Notes: generated by a model not told the origin, from the sequence alone. DNA of 64,000 nucleotides from JASLZO01 sp965247995 (GCA_965247995.1 OZ252041.1:310001-374000), one strand, 5' to 3'. Counted from the stretch's first letter, positions 8,541 to 17,171 are shown. Program-made: numbers and translations.

Positions 8541-8638
8541 CCAGGCGCTCCCGCGGCGCACGGAGAGCGCTCCCTACCGTTGCTTCCTTCCGGACCTGGC
8601 GGGGTTCGGGAGGCCGCCGCCGCACGGGACCCAGCCAT
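8541..8638 (-). ncRNA. ffs: Signal recognition particle RNA, small bacterial (4.5S) type
   Basis: On the minus strand the invariant SRP helix 8 core is present: CCAGGTCCGGAAGGAAGCA, with the GGAA tetraloop and the asymmetric AGCA loop. The flanks pair as expected. TCCCG and GCGGCG near the 5' end pair with CGCCGC and CGGGA near the 3' end, and CTCCC pairs with GGGAG closer to the loop, giving one long hairpin of about 98 nt. It has the short bacterial form without an Alu domain. The exact ends are estimated. It serves with Ffh to target membrane proteins; ffh itself is not in the window. Confidence 0.92.
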
Positions 8639-8836
8639 CAACACCGTTCAGGCAACGCGCCACCCGGAGACCACAACCCTCGGGTGGGGATTCAGCCTCG
8701 CTGAAGCGGATTGCGAGTACAGGACACCGCTAGCTCCCCACCTAGCATGACCTCGACCCCAGTATCCGTTTGACGCTCGTTCCGGTCAAACGCAAGGATT
8801 GCCTGTTCGAGAGGCCCCCTAGTTGCCACCGCCCGC

Positions 8837-8842
8837 TATACT
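8837..8842 (+). promoter_or_regulatory. -10 box (TATACT) of a tiny transcription unit
   Basis: A TATACT hexamer in a GC-rich intergenic region, about 36 nt before the ATG at 8878. No good -35 box is visible at 16-18 nt spacing. The same hexamer, or TACACT, occurs upstream of several other genes in the window. Confidence 0.5.
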
Positions 8843-8877
8843 GGCGCCATCACAGGATGAAAGGGGGTGGTTATTCG

Positions 8878-8931
8878 ATGTGTTTACCTAGTAAGCTGCG
8901 ACTCACTCTCTGCGAGGTGAGCGAAGGCTAA
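8878..8931 (+). CDS. 17-residue small ORF, leader peptide or microprotein
   Basis: The ORF reads MCLPSKLRLTLCEVSEG and ends in TAA. The support is its context. AAGGGGGTGGT ends near position 8871, seven nt before the ATG, and nearly matches the full anti-Shine-Dalgarno complement if G-U pairs are allowed. There is a TATACT box upstream, a perfect 10-bp hairpin directly after the stop, and an 11-bp terminator-like hairpin 45 nt further on. The peptide has two cysteines (residues 2 and 12) and no membrane segment. It could be a free microprotein, a regulatory leader peptide or part of a small RNA with an internal ORF. No family was recognised. Confidence 0.45.
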   Translation: MCLPSKLRLTLCEVSEG

Positions 8932-8960
8932 CCGAGCGCCGGGTGCCATTCGGCGCTCGG
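8932..8960 (+). other. Perfect 10-bp RNA hairpin directly after the small ORF
   Basis: CCGAGCGCCG (8932-8941) pairs fully with CGGCGCTCGG (8951-8960) across a 9-nt loop. It begins one base after the TAA of the 17-codon ORF. It shares GGCGC/GCGCC segments with the next hairpin, so alternative pairing between the two is conceivable. Confidence 0.7.
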
Positions 8961-8975
8961 AGGATCTGGATCGAA

Positions 8976-9003
8976 GAGAGGGGCGCTTTACGGCGCCCCT
9001 CTC
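8976..9003 (+). terminator. Strong stem-loop, probable terminator of the small transcription unit
   Basis: GAGAGGGGCGC (8976-8986) pairs perfectly with GCGCCCCTCTC (8993-9003), leaving a 6-nt loop TTTACG. The sequence after it (GCATTTC) is only weakly T-rich. It separates the tiny ORF from galU, which has its own -10-like box at 9079. Confidence 0.65.
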
Positions 9004-9078
9004 GCATTTCAAGAGCGGTGGTTCCGTCCCAATCGGAAACGTTCCCGGCTCCATAACAGGTCCCGAGTGCGCTCGCGG

Positions 9079-9084
9079 TACACT
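9079..9084 (+). promoter_or_regulatory. -10-like box (TACACT) upstream of galU
   Basis: GCGGTACACT lies about 30 nt before the proposed galU start and downstream of the terminator hairpin. It is the same -10-like hexamer seen before other genes in the window. No clear -35 box. Confidence 0.4.
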
Positions 9085-9113
9085 CGTGCTATCTGCACCA
9101 GGGGGTCAGACCG

Positions 9114-10007
9114 CTGCCAATCACAACGGCTGTCATCGTGGCTGGAGGCCGCGGGACGCGCTTCCTCCCGGCCACACTGGCCGCACCGAAGGAGCTCCTC
9201 CCGGTACTGGATACCCCAATGCTCCACTACGTGCTGGAAGAAGCGGTGTCCGCCGGCCTGACCGACATTGTTCTGGTCAGTGCACCAGGCAAAGAAGCGT
9301 TGGAGCGGTACGCATCGTTGCGAGGGGCGACCCTCGAAGCCGCTCTCAGGGGAGCACCGGACAACCCTGCCGTCGAGGCCGTTGCGCACACACTTCGACA
9401 CGCTTCGATGACGACGGTCATCCAACACGAGCCGCTTGGTTTGGGTCACGCAATATCGATGGCTGCCGACACGGTGGGCGACCAACCCTTCGTTACCTTC
9501 CTTCCCGACGACATCGTCGTGAATCCAATACCCGTAGCCCGCCAATTGCTCGAGGCCTACGAAGCACGGCCGGGAATCCACGTTGCAGTCGAGCGCGTGT
9601 CCCGAGAATCGACGTCCGCGTACGGGATCGTTGACTGCACCGCCCTCCCCGAGACCTCGTTGGAGACGGGCCGGCTGTACGAAGTGCACGGGCTCGTGGA
9701 GAAGCCTGAACCGCAAGACGCTCCGTCGGACCTTGGCATCGTTGGACGCTACGTCTTTCCCGCAGAGATCTTTCCGGCGATCCGCAGGACGCGACCCGGC
9801 GCCAAGGGCGAGATCCAGATCACGGACGCGATGGAGATCCTCCGCGCCGAGGGCGTGCCCGCATACGCGGTGGAATTCGAGGGCGTCCGCTACGACGTGG
9901 GGAACCCGCTGGGTCATATGCGCGCATCGATCGCGTTCGGGCTACGGCGCCCGGACATCGGCGCTGGGTTGCGGAAGCTCCTCCAGGAGACCCTCGAAGC
10001 TGACTGA
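9114..10007 (+). CDS. galU: UTP--glucose-1-phosphate uridylyltransferase (GalU), possible CTG start
   Basis: Makes UDP-glucose from UTP and glucose-1-phosphate for cell-surface glycans. The nucleotide-binding loop VAGGRGTRFLPATLAAPKELLP is at the N-terminus. EPLGLGHAI, FVTFLPDDIV and the uracil/sugar-site stretch GIVGRYVFP follow in the usual order, then KGEIQITDAM and YDVGNPLGH. The conserved first strand (TTAVIVAGG) lies before the first GTG in frame (9138), so translation must begin earlier. The only near-cognate codon behind a Shine-Dalgarno (AGGGGG, 8 nt away) is CTG at 9114, giving 297 residues. A GTG start at 9138 would remove beta strand 1. Family certain, start uncertain. Confidence 0.88.
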   Translation: MPITTAVIVAGGRGTRFLPATLAAPKELLPVLDTPMLHYVLEEAVSAGLTDIVLVSAPGKEALERYASLRGATLEAALRGAPDNPAVEAVAHTLRHASMTTVIQHEPLGLGHAISMAADTVGDQPFVTFLPDDIVVNPIPVARQLLEAYEARPGIHVAVERVSRESTSAYGIVDCTALPETSLETGRLYEVHGLVEKPEPQDAPSDLGIVGRYVFPAEIFPAIRRTRPGAKGEIQITDAMEILRAEGVPAYAVEFEGVRYDVGNPLGHMRASIAFGLRRPDIGAGLRKLLQETLEAD

Positions 10008-10060
10008 CCCATGCGCGGGAATCGAAACCGGTCTAAAATAAGGTCGAAGGACCCCGGTTT

Positions 10061-12559
10061 ATGGCACGCACACGATCCGCAAAACCCCAAAGAGGCCGGT
10101 CCCGAGCCGTTACGATCGCACGAGGCAGCCGCGCTGCCTGGCGCCGCCACGTCCTGTTCGCCAGTGGGTTGATCATCCTTCTTTCTGTCGTTCTCGTCGC
10201 GTGGCGTCCGCCCGAGCTAACAGAGGCCCTGGACCCAGCCTGGCGCTTCGGCGGAATTGGTCTATTCCAGTTTCTTCCAATCTGGTTCGGGGCGCTTTAC
10301 CTCACAAGCCGAGCGTCTCCGCGGACCGCCCTCCGTTTGTGGCAGTGGTGGATCAGTTCGTTCTTGGCTCTCGCGGTGGTAGCCGCGGTCCCGAATGCCG
10401 CCGGTGGCATGACCCTCGGCACGGCACCGCTCGACAGCGAGATCGGCGAATTCGTGTCCGGCGGTTCCGGATTTGCCGCATGGCTGCGACTTGTCGCGAT
10501 CCTCGCCCTGGCGTTCATCGTGGTATTCCCGCGCCTCGTAGCGGCGGCCCTGTCGAAAGCAGCGGCCACCGCAGAGCGCCTGTTTGAATCGGCCGTCGAA
10601 CGCGCGCGAAGCGCTGCCGAACGTCGTGCCGCAGGACGCGACCTCAGACGATCCGCGCCGACCATCGTGGACGCGACGCGCCCAAAAGAAAACGCGCGGG
10701 ACTCCGAGAACATCGACGACGCTGAATGGCTTGAAGACAACCCAGCCGACGAGGATGAAGCAGAAATCGCGCCGGTCCGGCCCCGAATCATCCTCTCCGA
10801 CCAACCCGAACCGGCAGACGAACAGCAGCCCTCACCCACCGGCTCCGACGATTTAGCTTCACCGACCGACGCCACTCCAGACGAGGTTACCCGCCCCCCC
10901 GAGCAGGCCGAGCGGGCGGCAGCTCTCCAAGCCCTTTCCGAACTCTCCGGTACCGACGATCCGTTCCGATCTCTGCCGAATGTCGAATGGGCTCAACCAC
11001 CCATCGAAATGTTCACTCCGGAACCGGACCACGAGATTGACCATGAAGCTGAACTAGCGACGGCCAGCGCAATTGAGTCGACGCTCGGCGAATACAACAT
11101 CGAGGCCACGGTCACAGAGGTCAGGCCCGGACCCACGGTCACGCTCTTCGGCCTCAGACCGGGTTGGATCCGACGGTTCAGGGAAACGAAGGAGCGCGAC
11201 GCGGAAGGCAATCTGACAACGCGGCGTGACGAGGTCAGCAAGACGCGGGTCAAGGTGGACAGAATCGCCGCTTTGGACAGGGACCTAGCCTTGCACTTGA
11301 AGGCGCCTAGCATCCGAGTCGAATCGCCCATCCCCGGCACGAATTTGGTCGGAATAGAGGTCCCGAACTCCGACCCTCAATCCGTCCATATCCGAACGCT
11401 CCTCCAAAGCGACGCGTTCCGTCGCTTGGGTGCACGTACCAAGCTAGGCGTCCCGCTCGGAAAGGGCAGCGGGGGTGAGCCCGTCGTGGCCGACCTTGCC
11501 CGTATGCCACACCTACTGGTCGCTGGCGCGACCGGGAGCGGGAAGAGCGTCTTCGTCAACAGCATCATCGTGAGTCTTCTGTGGAACGCGACACCAAACG
11601 ACGTTCGCATGATTCTCATCGACCCAAAGCGGGTCGAACTCTCGGTCTACAACGGCATCCCGCACCTCATCACGCCGGTCATCGTCGAGACGAACAAGTC
11701 TCTAAACGCCCTGCGATGGCTCACCATGCAGATGGAAGAACGGCTAAGGATTCTCGCCGACGAAGGCGTACGCGACCTCGCGTCGTACAACAAGAAGGCC
11801 GCTCACAGCGAACGACTCCCCTACCTGGTGCTCGTTGTCGACGAGCTCGCCGATCTGATGATGACGGCAGGCAAGTCATTCGAGCAGGCACTCGTACGCC
11901 TGGCTCAGATGGGCCGGGCGACCGGGATCCACCTCGTTGTTGCAACACAACGGCCATCGGTGGATGTGATCACTGGCTTGATTAAGGCGAACTTTCCGAC
12001 GCGCGTGAGCTTCATGGTCACGGCGCTCGTGGACTCCCGGACAATCCTCGACACGGCGGGGGCCGAAAAACTCCTCGGGCGTGGCGACATGTTATACCTC
12101 CCGCAGGACGCGGCTCGGCCGAGTCGGATCCAAAGCGCGTTCATTTCCGAAGAGGAAGCGACCGAGGTATCCGCGTTCTGGCAGGGGCAGGCACACGGGT
12201 ACGAGCCGCCAGAGTTGCCCGAGCTCTTGGTTCCCGAGGAACTGCTGCCTAAAGGCAAGAACGCCGGGTCCAACGACACGTTTTCGACCGCTGATCAGAC
12301 CCCAACCAGAGGGATCAGCGCGAGCGGCGACGTCGAAGAAGCGGCGCGCGAGTTGGCCGAGATGTACAACGGGAAGATTTCAACCTCGCTTCTCCAACGG
12401 AGGCTCGGGATCGGATACCCGCGCGCTGCGAGGCTCAGAGACTTGCTCGTCGAAGAGGGTTTGGCTACCGCCGAGATCCCCAACGCACCGGCGGAGACCG
12501 CAGGCCGTGGCCGTCGCGCGGCCCGGAAAGCCGCAGAGAAACGCGAATCGGACGGTTAG
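10061..12559 (+). CDS. ftsK: DNA translocase FtsK/SpoIIIE
   Basis: An 832-residue septal DNA pump for chromosome segregation and dimer resolution. The N-terminus has four membrane helices (about residues 28-48, 60-85, 90-112 and 140-165). An acidic, proline-rich linker (about 170-330) follows, then the alpha domain and the RecA-like motor with Walker A GATGSGKS (489-496) and Walker B LVLVVDELADLMM near residue 590. The FtsK signature MGRATGIHLVVATQRPS comes after it. The C-terminal winged-helix gamma domain, which reads DNA polarity sequences, is at about 760-805 (LLQRRLGIGYPRAARLRDLL). GAAGGA precedes the ATG. It follows galU closely and converges on the Mrp gene, leaving 12 nt between the stops. 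Confidence 0.95.
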   Translation: MARTRSAKPQRGRSRAVTIARGSRAAWRRHVLFASGLIILLSVVLVAWRPPELTEALDPAWRFGGIGLFQFLPIWFGALYLTSRASPRTALRLWQWWISSFLALAVVAAVPNAAGGMTLGTAPLDSEIGEFVSGGSGFAAWLRLVAILALAFIVVFPRLVAAALSKAAATAERLFESAVERARSAAERRAAGRDLRRSAPTIVDATRPKENARDSENIDDAEWLEDNPADEDEAEIAPVRPRIILSDQPEPADEQQPSPTGSDDLASPTDATPDEVTRPPEQAERAAALQALSELSGTDDPFRSLPNVEWAQPPIEMFTPEPDHEIDHEAELATASAIESTLGEYNIEATVTEVRPGPTVTLFGLRPGWIRRFRETKERDAEGNLTTRRDEVSKTRVKVDRIAALDRDLALHLKAPSIRVESPIPGTNLVGIEVPNSDPQSVHIRTLLQSDAFRRLGARTKLGVPLGKGSGGEPVVADLARMPHLLVAGATGSGKSVFVNSIIVSLLWNATPNDVRMILIDPKRVELSVYNGIPHLITPVIVETNKSLNALRWLTMQMEERLRILADEGVRDLASYNKKAAHSERLPYLVLVVDELADLMMTAGKSFEQALVRLAQMGRATGIHLVVATQRPSVDVITGLIKANFPTRVSFMVTALVDSRTILDTAGAEKLLGRGDMLYLPQDAARPSRIQSAFISEEEATEVSAFWQGQAHGYEPPELPELLVPEELLPKGKNAGSNDTFSTADQTPTRGISASGDVEEAARELAEMYNGKISTSLLQRRLGIGYPRAARLRDLLVEEGLATAEIPNAPAETAGRGRRAARKAAEKRESDG

Positions 12560-12571
12560 TTCCGGCGAACG

Positions 12572-13399
12572 CTACCCGGCAGAGATTTCGTGGGTAGGAG
12601 CCAAGTCCCCCAGCCGCTTCGTCACTCCGTCGGCGATCGCTTGATACCGTGTCCGCGCGTCGTCGTACTTCAAGACGGCAAGGTCTGCGCCAAACGAGGC
12701 AAACTCCTTCGATAGCTCGATCCGTCCGAGGAATGGCACGTCGAGGTCGCGCGCGAGTTGCTCACCCCCACCCCAGCCGAAAATATCCCCGGCCATGTTC
12801 TCAACCACCCCGAGGATCTCGATATTCATCTTCTTGATCATGTTGATCGACCGCTTGGCGTCCAACACTGCAAGGTCCTGGGGGGTTGTGACCACCACGA
12901 ACCCGTTCAGTTGGAGTGTTTGCATGATCGTCAGGGGCGAATCTGACGTTCCCGGTGGCAAGTCAACCACCAAGTAGTCCAGATCCCCCCACTCGGTCAT
13001 CTCTAAGAACTGGTTGATCGCGTTGGTGATCATCGGGCCGCGCCAGATGATCGCCTCCTCCTCATTCTCCTGGACGGACGCCATCGAGATCGTCTTCACC
13101 CCGGCTCGTTCCGCGGGATGCAACACGCCGTCTACATACGTCGGCCGCCGCGACACCCCCATGAGCTTGTCCGCGTTTGGGCAGTCGATGTCCGCGTCCA
13201 GCAGGCCGACCTTGTGTCCGAGTTGTGCCAGCGCGACAGCGAGGTTTACCGCGACGGTCGTCTTGCCGACACCGCCCTTTCCGCTATACACCGCTACACG
13301 GCTCTTGATCTGGTTCAGATTCGCGGTGATCTTCTTCCGGCGGTCCCACGTCTTCATCATTGAACCAAGACGTGCTTTCGCCTGATCGTTCATCTGCAT
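12572..13399 (-). CDS. Mrp/NBP35-family P-loop ATPase lacking the usual CxxC
   Basis: A 275-residue deviant-Walker-A ATPase of the Mrp/ApbC/NBP35 class, which normally carry or insert Fe-S clusters. GKGGVGKTT is near residue 41, the DADIDCPNADKLMG switch near 68 and DYLVVDLPPGTSD near 140. Two family traits are absent. There is no N-terminal MIP18/DUF59 domain. The C-terminal loop that normally holds two cysteines (ENMxxxxCxxC...FGxGGG) is shortened to ENMAGDIFGWGGG with no Cys. It may therefore not bind a bridging cluster by the canonical residues. The start at 13399 is chosen for the GAGGAACACC ribosome binding site; an upstream in-frame ATG at 13444 exists. Confidence 0.85.
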   Translation of the reverse strand: MQMNDQAKARLGSMMKTWDRRKKITANLNQIKSRVAVYSGKGGVGKTTVAVNLAVALAQLGHKVGLLDADIDCPNADKLMGVSRRPTYVDGVLHPAERAGVKTISMASVQENEEEAIIWRGPMITNAINQFLEMTEWGDLDYLVVDLPPGTSDSPLTIMQTLQLNGFVVVTTPQDLAVLDAKRSINMIKKMNIEILGVVENMAGDIFGWGGGEQLARDLDVPFLGRIELSKEFASFGADLAVLKYDDARTRYQAIADGVTKRLGDLAPTHEISAG

Positions 13400-13494
13400 G
13401 GACGGTGTTCCTCCTCGGCGCCACTCCGTGGGCCGGTCACACATACGCGAACCATTCTAACTGTCGGGCAGAATCGAGCCTCCCGGTCGGCGCA

Positions 13495-14091
13495 CTACAG
13501 TGGATCGCACTCTGCGTTCACATATCCGGAGCGAAAATCCGCGACGGAACGCGAACCCACGTCGAAGGCGTGGCGCATCTGGCAACCGATGTCGTTCCCC
13601 AAGAGGTGGAGCGAGACCGATGGTCCGAGTGAGACAGTGCGTATCTGGTGGATGTCGCCCACTGGCGGGATCAGCGTCGTAACCTCTCCGGCCGTAAGGC
13701 GTCGTTCTTGGATGAGCCGTAGTTCGGCGTGCTGCGTTTCCGATCCATCGTCGACTCGTTGATACACGCGCTCGTATTGTTCCCCTTCGTAGACCCCGAC
13801 CAGTCCCCAAGCCAAGTGATCGTGCACCGGCGTTTCCACGCCAGGAGCGACCGTCATGGCCATCAGCGAGTAGGAGCGGTCTTCCGGTCGGTACACCAAG
13901 TATTGGAGGAATCGGCCGGGCTCGACGGCCACGAATTCCGAACGAAGGAATCCACTCGTGAGCAACCGTGTGAAAGGACCCATGAGTGCATCGATACGAT
14001 GCGTCACATCGCTCGACCGCGCCAACTCTTGCTCGACAACCGAAGTGAAGTCTCCGAGTACGCCACGCAGCCGTATCGTCTCGTCGGTCAT
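13495..14091 (-). CDS. Cupin-fold, cysteine-dioxygenase-like metal-dependent enzyme
   Basis: A 198-residue soluble protein of the double-stranded beta-helix (cupin) superfamily, closest in pattern to cysteine or thiol dioxygenase-like proteins. The metal-binding motif is TPVHDHLAWGLVGVYEGEQYE (His-x-His near residues 94-96, Glu about 105), with the third histidine in VGDIHQI near residue 146. An N-terminal helical region of about 80 residues precedes the barrel, as in cysteine dioxygenases. The substrate is probably a small thiol compound, by inference. The ATG overlaps the stop of the upstream lipoprotein gene by 4 nt, so uvrB, the lipoprotein gene and this gene form a coupled minus-strand unit. 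Confidence 0.75.
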   Translation of the reverse strand: MTDETIRLRGVLGDFTSVVEQELARSSDVTHRIDALMGPFTRLLTSGFLRSEFVAVEPGRFLQYLVYRPEDRSYSLMAMTVAPGVETPVHDHLAWGLVGVYEGEQYERVYQRVDDGSETQHAELRLIQERRLTAGEVTTLIPPVGDIHQIRTVSLGPSVSLHLLGNDIGCQMRHAFDVGSRSVADFRSGYVNAECDPL

Positions 14092-15083
14092 CGCGCAGTT
14101 CGATCGAGAAGATCGATCGCGGCGGCTTTGGAACTCGACAGCGATGCGTAGATAGCGCCACCCTTCGTTCGGGCGATCGTGTGGAAGCCGTCGGTTGCGT
14201 ACGTGAACCCACGGCCTCCCGGGAGCAACACCGGCGTCAGGCCCAGCCGTTGCGCGGCAGCATTGAAGGTCAAGGACAACAGCGGGGCCGCCAGCGTGGT
14301 ATCCGTCGCAAAGAGCGCATCGGTCTCCACTCCGGCCAAGGCGCCGACGTGGGCGGACGGCCGGATGACATCTGGCGCCGTCTCACCATAGACCGCGAAG
14401 GAAACGTGTTTGACCCCAGCTTGTGCCAGTAACGGTCCTACGGGCCGAAGGTCCGGCCACCCCTGTGCGGCAAGCGTTCGCAAGGCAACCGGCATCAACT
14501 CCGGGGAGAAACGAACCCACCCGGCCGCCAGTGGGCGTTGGCGCGGATGACGGGGGAAGGACTGGAGAATGTTCGTCGCTGCAGGCGCACCTTCGGCGCC
14601 TGGCACGTACCGATCGTTGGCCAAAGCGATGATCAGGTCGAACGCGGCCACATCGTCCCCAAAAACGAAATCGAGCATTTCATCTCGTTGACGGGCCCAA
14701 CGGGCGACACCGCCGTCTTCAGCAGCCGTGAGCGTCTGAAGTACGGCGATCGCAGCGGTTGTGTCCGTGAATCGCAGCCGGCCAGCCACGACACTGAAGC
14801 CGCTCTTGTCGAACGGGCCCAACCAGATCGACAACGACTCGACGTCGCCTTCGACACTGATCAGCGTTCCGTCGGGCGCTACGATTCCGTCCGCGATGCT
14901 GAATGGCTCTCCGTCCCTGCTGACGTGGATGTACCCGCCGAGTGGCGCGTCCGGCAGAACCGCCCCGAACCCATGCGGGAGATCGGGGTTGCCCGTACGG
15001 TGGCCCGCGGAGAGGCAACTCGCCGACAACAGCACCACGGCAACCAGCAGTCCCGAGAGGGCCATGAGGCGGTGCAACGTCAC
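14088..15083 (-). CDS. Lipoprotein of unknown function
   Basis: A 331-residue secreted protein with a signal peptide and lipobox LSASC (Cys23). The mature part has mixed alpha/beta character with no recognised domain. It contains segments such as VESLSIWLGPFDKSGFSVVAGRLRF and a late TYATDGFHTIARTKGGAIYASLSS. The repeated hydrophobic-polar strand pattern would suit a substrate-binding or beta-propeller-like extracellular domain, but this is not established. It overlaps uvrB upstream (ATGA) and the cupin gene downstream (ATGA) by 4 nt each. Co-expression with a DNA repair gene may be positional only. Confidence 0.7.
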   Translation of the reverse strand: MTLHRLMALSGLLVAVVLLSASCLSAGHRTGNPDLPHGFGAVLPDAPLGGYIHVSRDGEPFSIADGIVAPDGTLISVEGDVESLSIWLGPFDKSGFSVVAGRLRFTDTTAAIAVLQTLTAAEDGGVARWARQRDEMLDFVFGDDVAAFDLIIALANDRYVPGAEGAPAATNILQSFPRHPRQRPLAAGWVRFSPELMPVALRTLAAQGWPDLRPVGPLLAQAGVKHVSFAVYGETAPDVIRPSAHVGALAGVETDALFATDTTLAAPLLSLTFNAAAQRLGLTPVLLPGGRGFTYATDGFHTIARTKGGAIYASLSSSKAAAIDLLDRTAR

Positions 15084-17083
15084 TCCATAACCCGTCGGAG
15101 TTCCACAATCTGGTCGCGGAACGCCGCCGCCTTCTCGAACTCGAGGTTCTTGGATGCTTGTTTCATCTGCCTCTCGAGGTCGCGAACGACCCGAGCGATG
15201 TCTTCGGTCGGCAGGTCGCCCGTAGAAACCTGATACGGCGCACGCGTCTCGGCGACCTGCCGCACGCGTTCGGTGATGTCCCGGACGGCCTTTTGGATTC
15301 CCTGTGGCACGATTCCTCGTTCCTGGTTGTAGGCATCCTGCATCTCCCGCCGTCGGTATGTCTCGTCGATCGCCTGCACCATTGAGTCGGTCACTTGGTC
15401 CGCGTACATGATCACGTGACCGTTGACGTGACGCGCCGACCGGCCAATCGTTTGGATCAGAGATGTCCCGGATCGCAGGTACCCTTCCTTGTCGGCGTCC
15501 AGGATGGCGACAAGGCTGACCTCAGGGAGGTCCAACCCCTCGCGGAGCAGGTTGATACCAACGATCACGTCGTATACGCCGAGCCTGAGGTCTCTGAGAA
15601 TCTCGCTGCGCTCCAGGGTCTCCACTTCCGCGTGGATGTAGTGAGTCTTGATTCCCATCTCTTTCAGGTAGTCGGCGAGTTGCTCAGCCATCCGCTTCGT
15701 TAGCGTCGTGACGAGCGCTCGCTCACTCCGTTCGACCCGTTGCCTGATCTGTTCCAGCAGGTCGTCGATTTGCCCTTTGGTGGACTTCACGTCAATGGTC
15801 GGGTCAGTCAACCCCGTGGGGCGTATCACCTGTTCGACCACTTGACTACTGATTTCCTGTTCGTACGCCGCGGGAGTCGCGGATACGAAGACAACTTGAT
15901 TGATGAGTTGTTCGAACTCCGTGTAGTTCAAAGGCCGGTTGTCCAAGGCAGACGGCATGCGGAAGCCGAAATCGACCAAGGTCTGCTTGCGGGAGATATC
16001 GCCGTGGAACATGCCCCGAACCTGGGGAACCGTCATGTGTGACTCGTCAACGAAGAGCAAGAAGTCGCTTGGGAAGTAATCCAGGAGGCACCAGGGCCGG
16101 CTTCCGGCGGGCCTCTGCTGGATGTGGCGCGAGTAGTTCTCAATACCGGAACAGTACCCGACTTCCCGGAGCATCTCGAGGTCGTAACGGGTCCGCTGCT
16201 CCAGCCGCTGCGCCTCCACGAGTTTCCCTTGCTCCTGGAACCAACGGACACGTTCCCGCATCTCCTCCTCAGCATCGCGGATCGCCGCCGTCAGCTTCTG
16301 CTCACCGGTTACCCAGTGCTTCGCCGGGTACAGCGCTACGCGGTCTCGCTCACCGAGGACCTCTCCAGTGGTTGGGTCCACCGACACGATCCGTTCGATC
16401 TCGTCCCCGAAGAACTCGACCCGGACCGCCAGTTCCTCGTAGACGGGTTGCAGCTCCAGGGTGTCTCCGCGGACCCGGAATCGCGCTCGCGTAACGTCAT
16501 AGTCGTTCCGCTCATATTGCATGTCGATCAGTCGGCGGATCACCTGGTCCCGCGGCGTTCGGGACCCTTTTTCGAGCAGCATGATGAAGCTCGCGTACTC
16601 GTCAGGCGCACCAAGCCCGTAGATGCACGACACGGACGCAACGATTAGGACGTCCCGTCGCTCCCACAGAGCCTTCGTTGCCGCGTGCCGGAGGCGGTCG
16701 ATCTCGTCGTTGATCTCTGCGTCCTTCTCGATATACGTATCCGTCCGGGCGACATACGCCTCCGGCTGGTAGTAGTCGTAGTACGAAACGAAGTATTCGA
16801 CGGCGTTGTTGGGGAAGAAATCCCGGAACTCCATGCAGAGTTGGGCGGCGAGCGTCTTGTTGTGCGCGATCACAAGCGTGGGCCGCTGCACTTCATGAAC
16901 GATGTTCGCCATCGTGAAGGTCTTGCCGCTGCCGGTCACGCCTTTGAGCGTTTGGAACCGGTCGCCTGCCTTCACGCGCTCGGTGATCTGGGCAACAGCC
17001 TCCGGCTGGTCCCCTGTCATCCTGAAAGGCGCCACCAGTTGGAACTGTTGGCCGGTTCTGGCGGCGGGTGTGAGAATGGTCAT
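15080..17083 (-). CDS. uvrB: Excinuclease ABC subunit B
   Basis: Damage-verification helicase of nucleotide excision repair, acting with UvrA and UvrC. The 667-residue length is standard. Walker A GVTGSGKT is at residues 48-55. The beta-hairpin YYDYYQPEAYV with the following TDTYIEKDAEIN is near 94-120. The DEAD-like box FVDESH lies near residue 340, and the helicase motif GINLLREGLDLPEVSLVAI is near 505. The C-terminal UVR domain that binds UvrC and UvrA (KNLEFEKAAAFRDQI) ends the protein. It is the first gene of a three-gene coupled unit. uvrA and uvrC are not in the window. Confidence 0.97.
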   Translation of the reverse strand: MTILTPAARTGQQFQLVAPFRMTGDQPEAVAQITERVKAGDRFQTLKGVTGSGKTFTMANIVHEVQRPTLVIAHNKTLAAQLCMEFRDFFPNNAVEYFVSYYDYYQPEAYVARTDTYIEKDAEINDEIDRLRHAATKALWERRDVLIVASVSCIYGLGAPDEYASFIMLLEKGSRTPRDQVIRRLIDMQYERNDYDVTRARFRVRGDTLELQPVYEELAVRVEFFGDEIERIVSVDPTTGEVLGERDRVALYPAKHWVTGEQKLTAAIRDAEEEMRERVRWFQEQGKLVEAQRLEQRTRYDLEMLREVGYCSGIENYSRHIQQRPAGSRPWCLLDYFPSDFLLFVDESHMTVPQVRGMFHGDISRKQTLVDFGFRMPSALDNRPLNYTEFEQLINQVVFVSATPAAYEQEISSQVVEQVIRPTGLTDPTIDVKSTKGQIDDLLEQIRQRVERSERALVTTLTKRMAEQLADYLKEMGIKTHYIHAEVETLERSEILRDLRLGVYDVIVGINLLREGLDLPEVSLVAILDADKEGYLRSGTSLIQTIGRSARHVNGHVIMYADQVTDSMVQAIDETYRRREMQDAYNQERGIVPQGIQKAVRDITERVRQVAETRAPYQVSTGDLPTEDIARVVRDLERQMKQASKNLEFEKAAAFRDQIVELRRVME

Positions 17084-17165
17084 AGGCCCTCGTGGTCAGC
17101 CTGACCGAAGCGAACAGGAATCCTGGTAGCAGTGTACCAACGGGGCGAACTAGGGAGCGAACCGG

Positions 17166-17171
17166 TACACT
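17166..17171 (+). promoter_or_regulatory. -10-like box (TACACT) upstream of the acyl-CoA dehydrogenase gene
   Basis: ACCGGTACACTGCAG lies about 50 nt before the ATG at 17220, with a purine-rich AGGGGGG just before that ATG. Same hexamer as upstream of galU and the ROK gene. Confidence 0.4.

Noticed and set aside
9009..9917. 302-residue open frame antisense to galU
   Set aside because: It mirrors the codon pattern of galU, has no recognisable motifs or ribosome binding site, and galU itself is certain.
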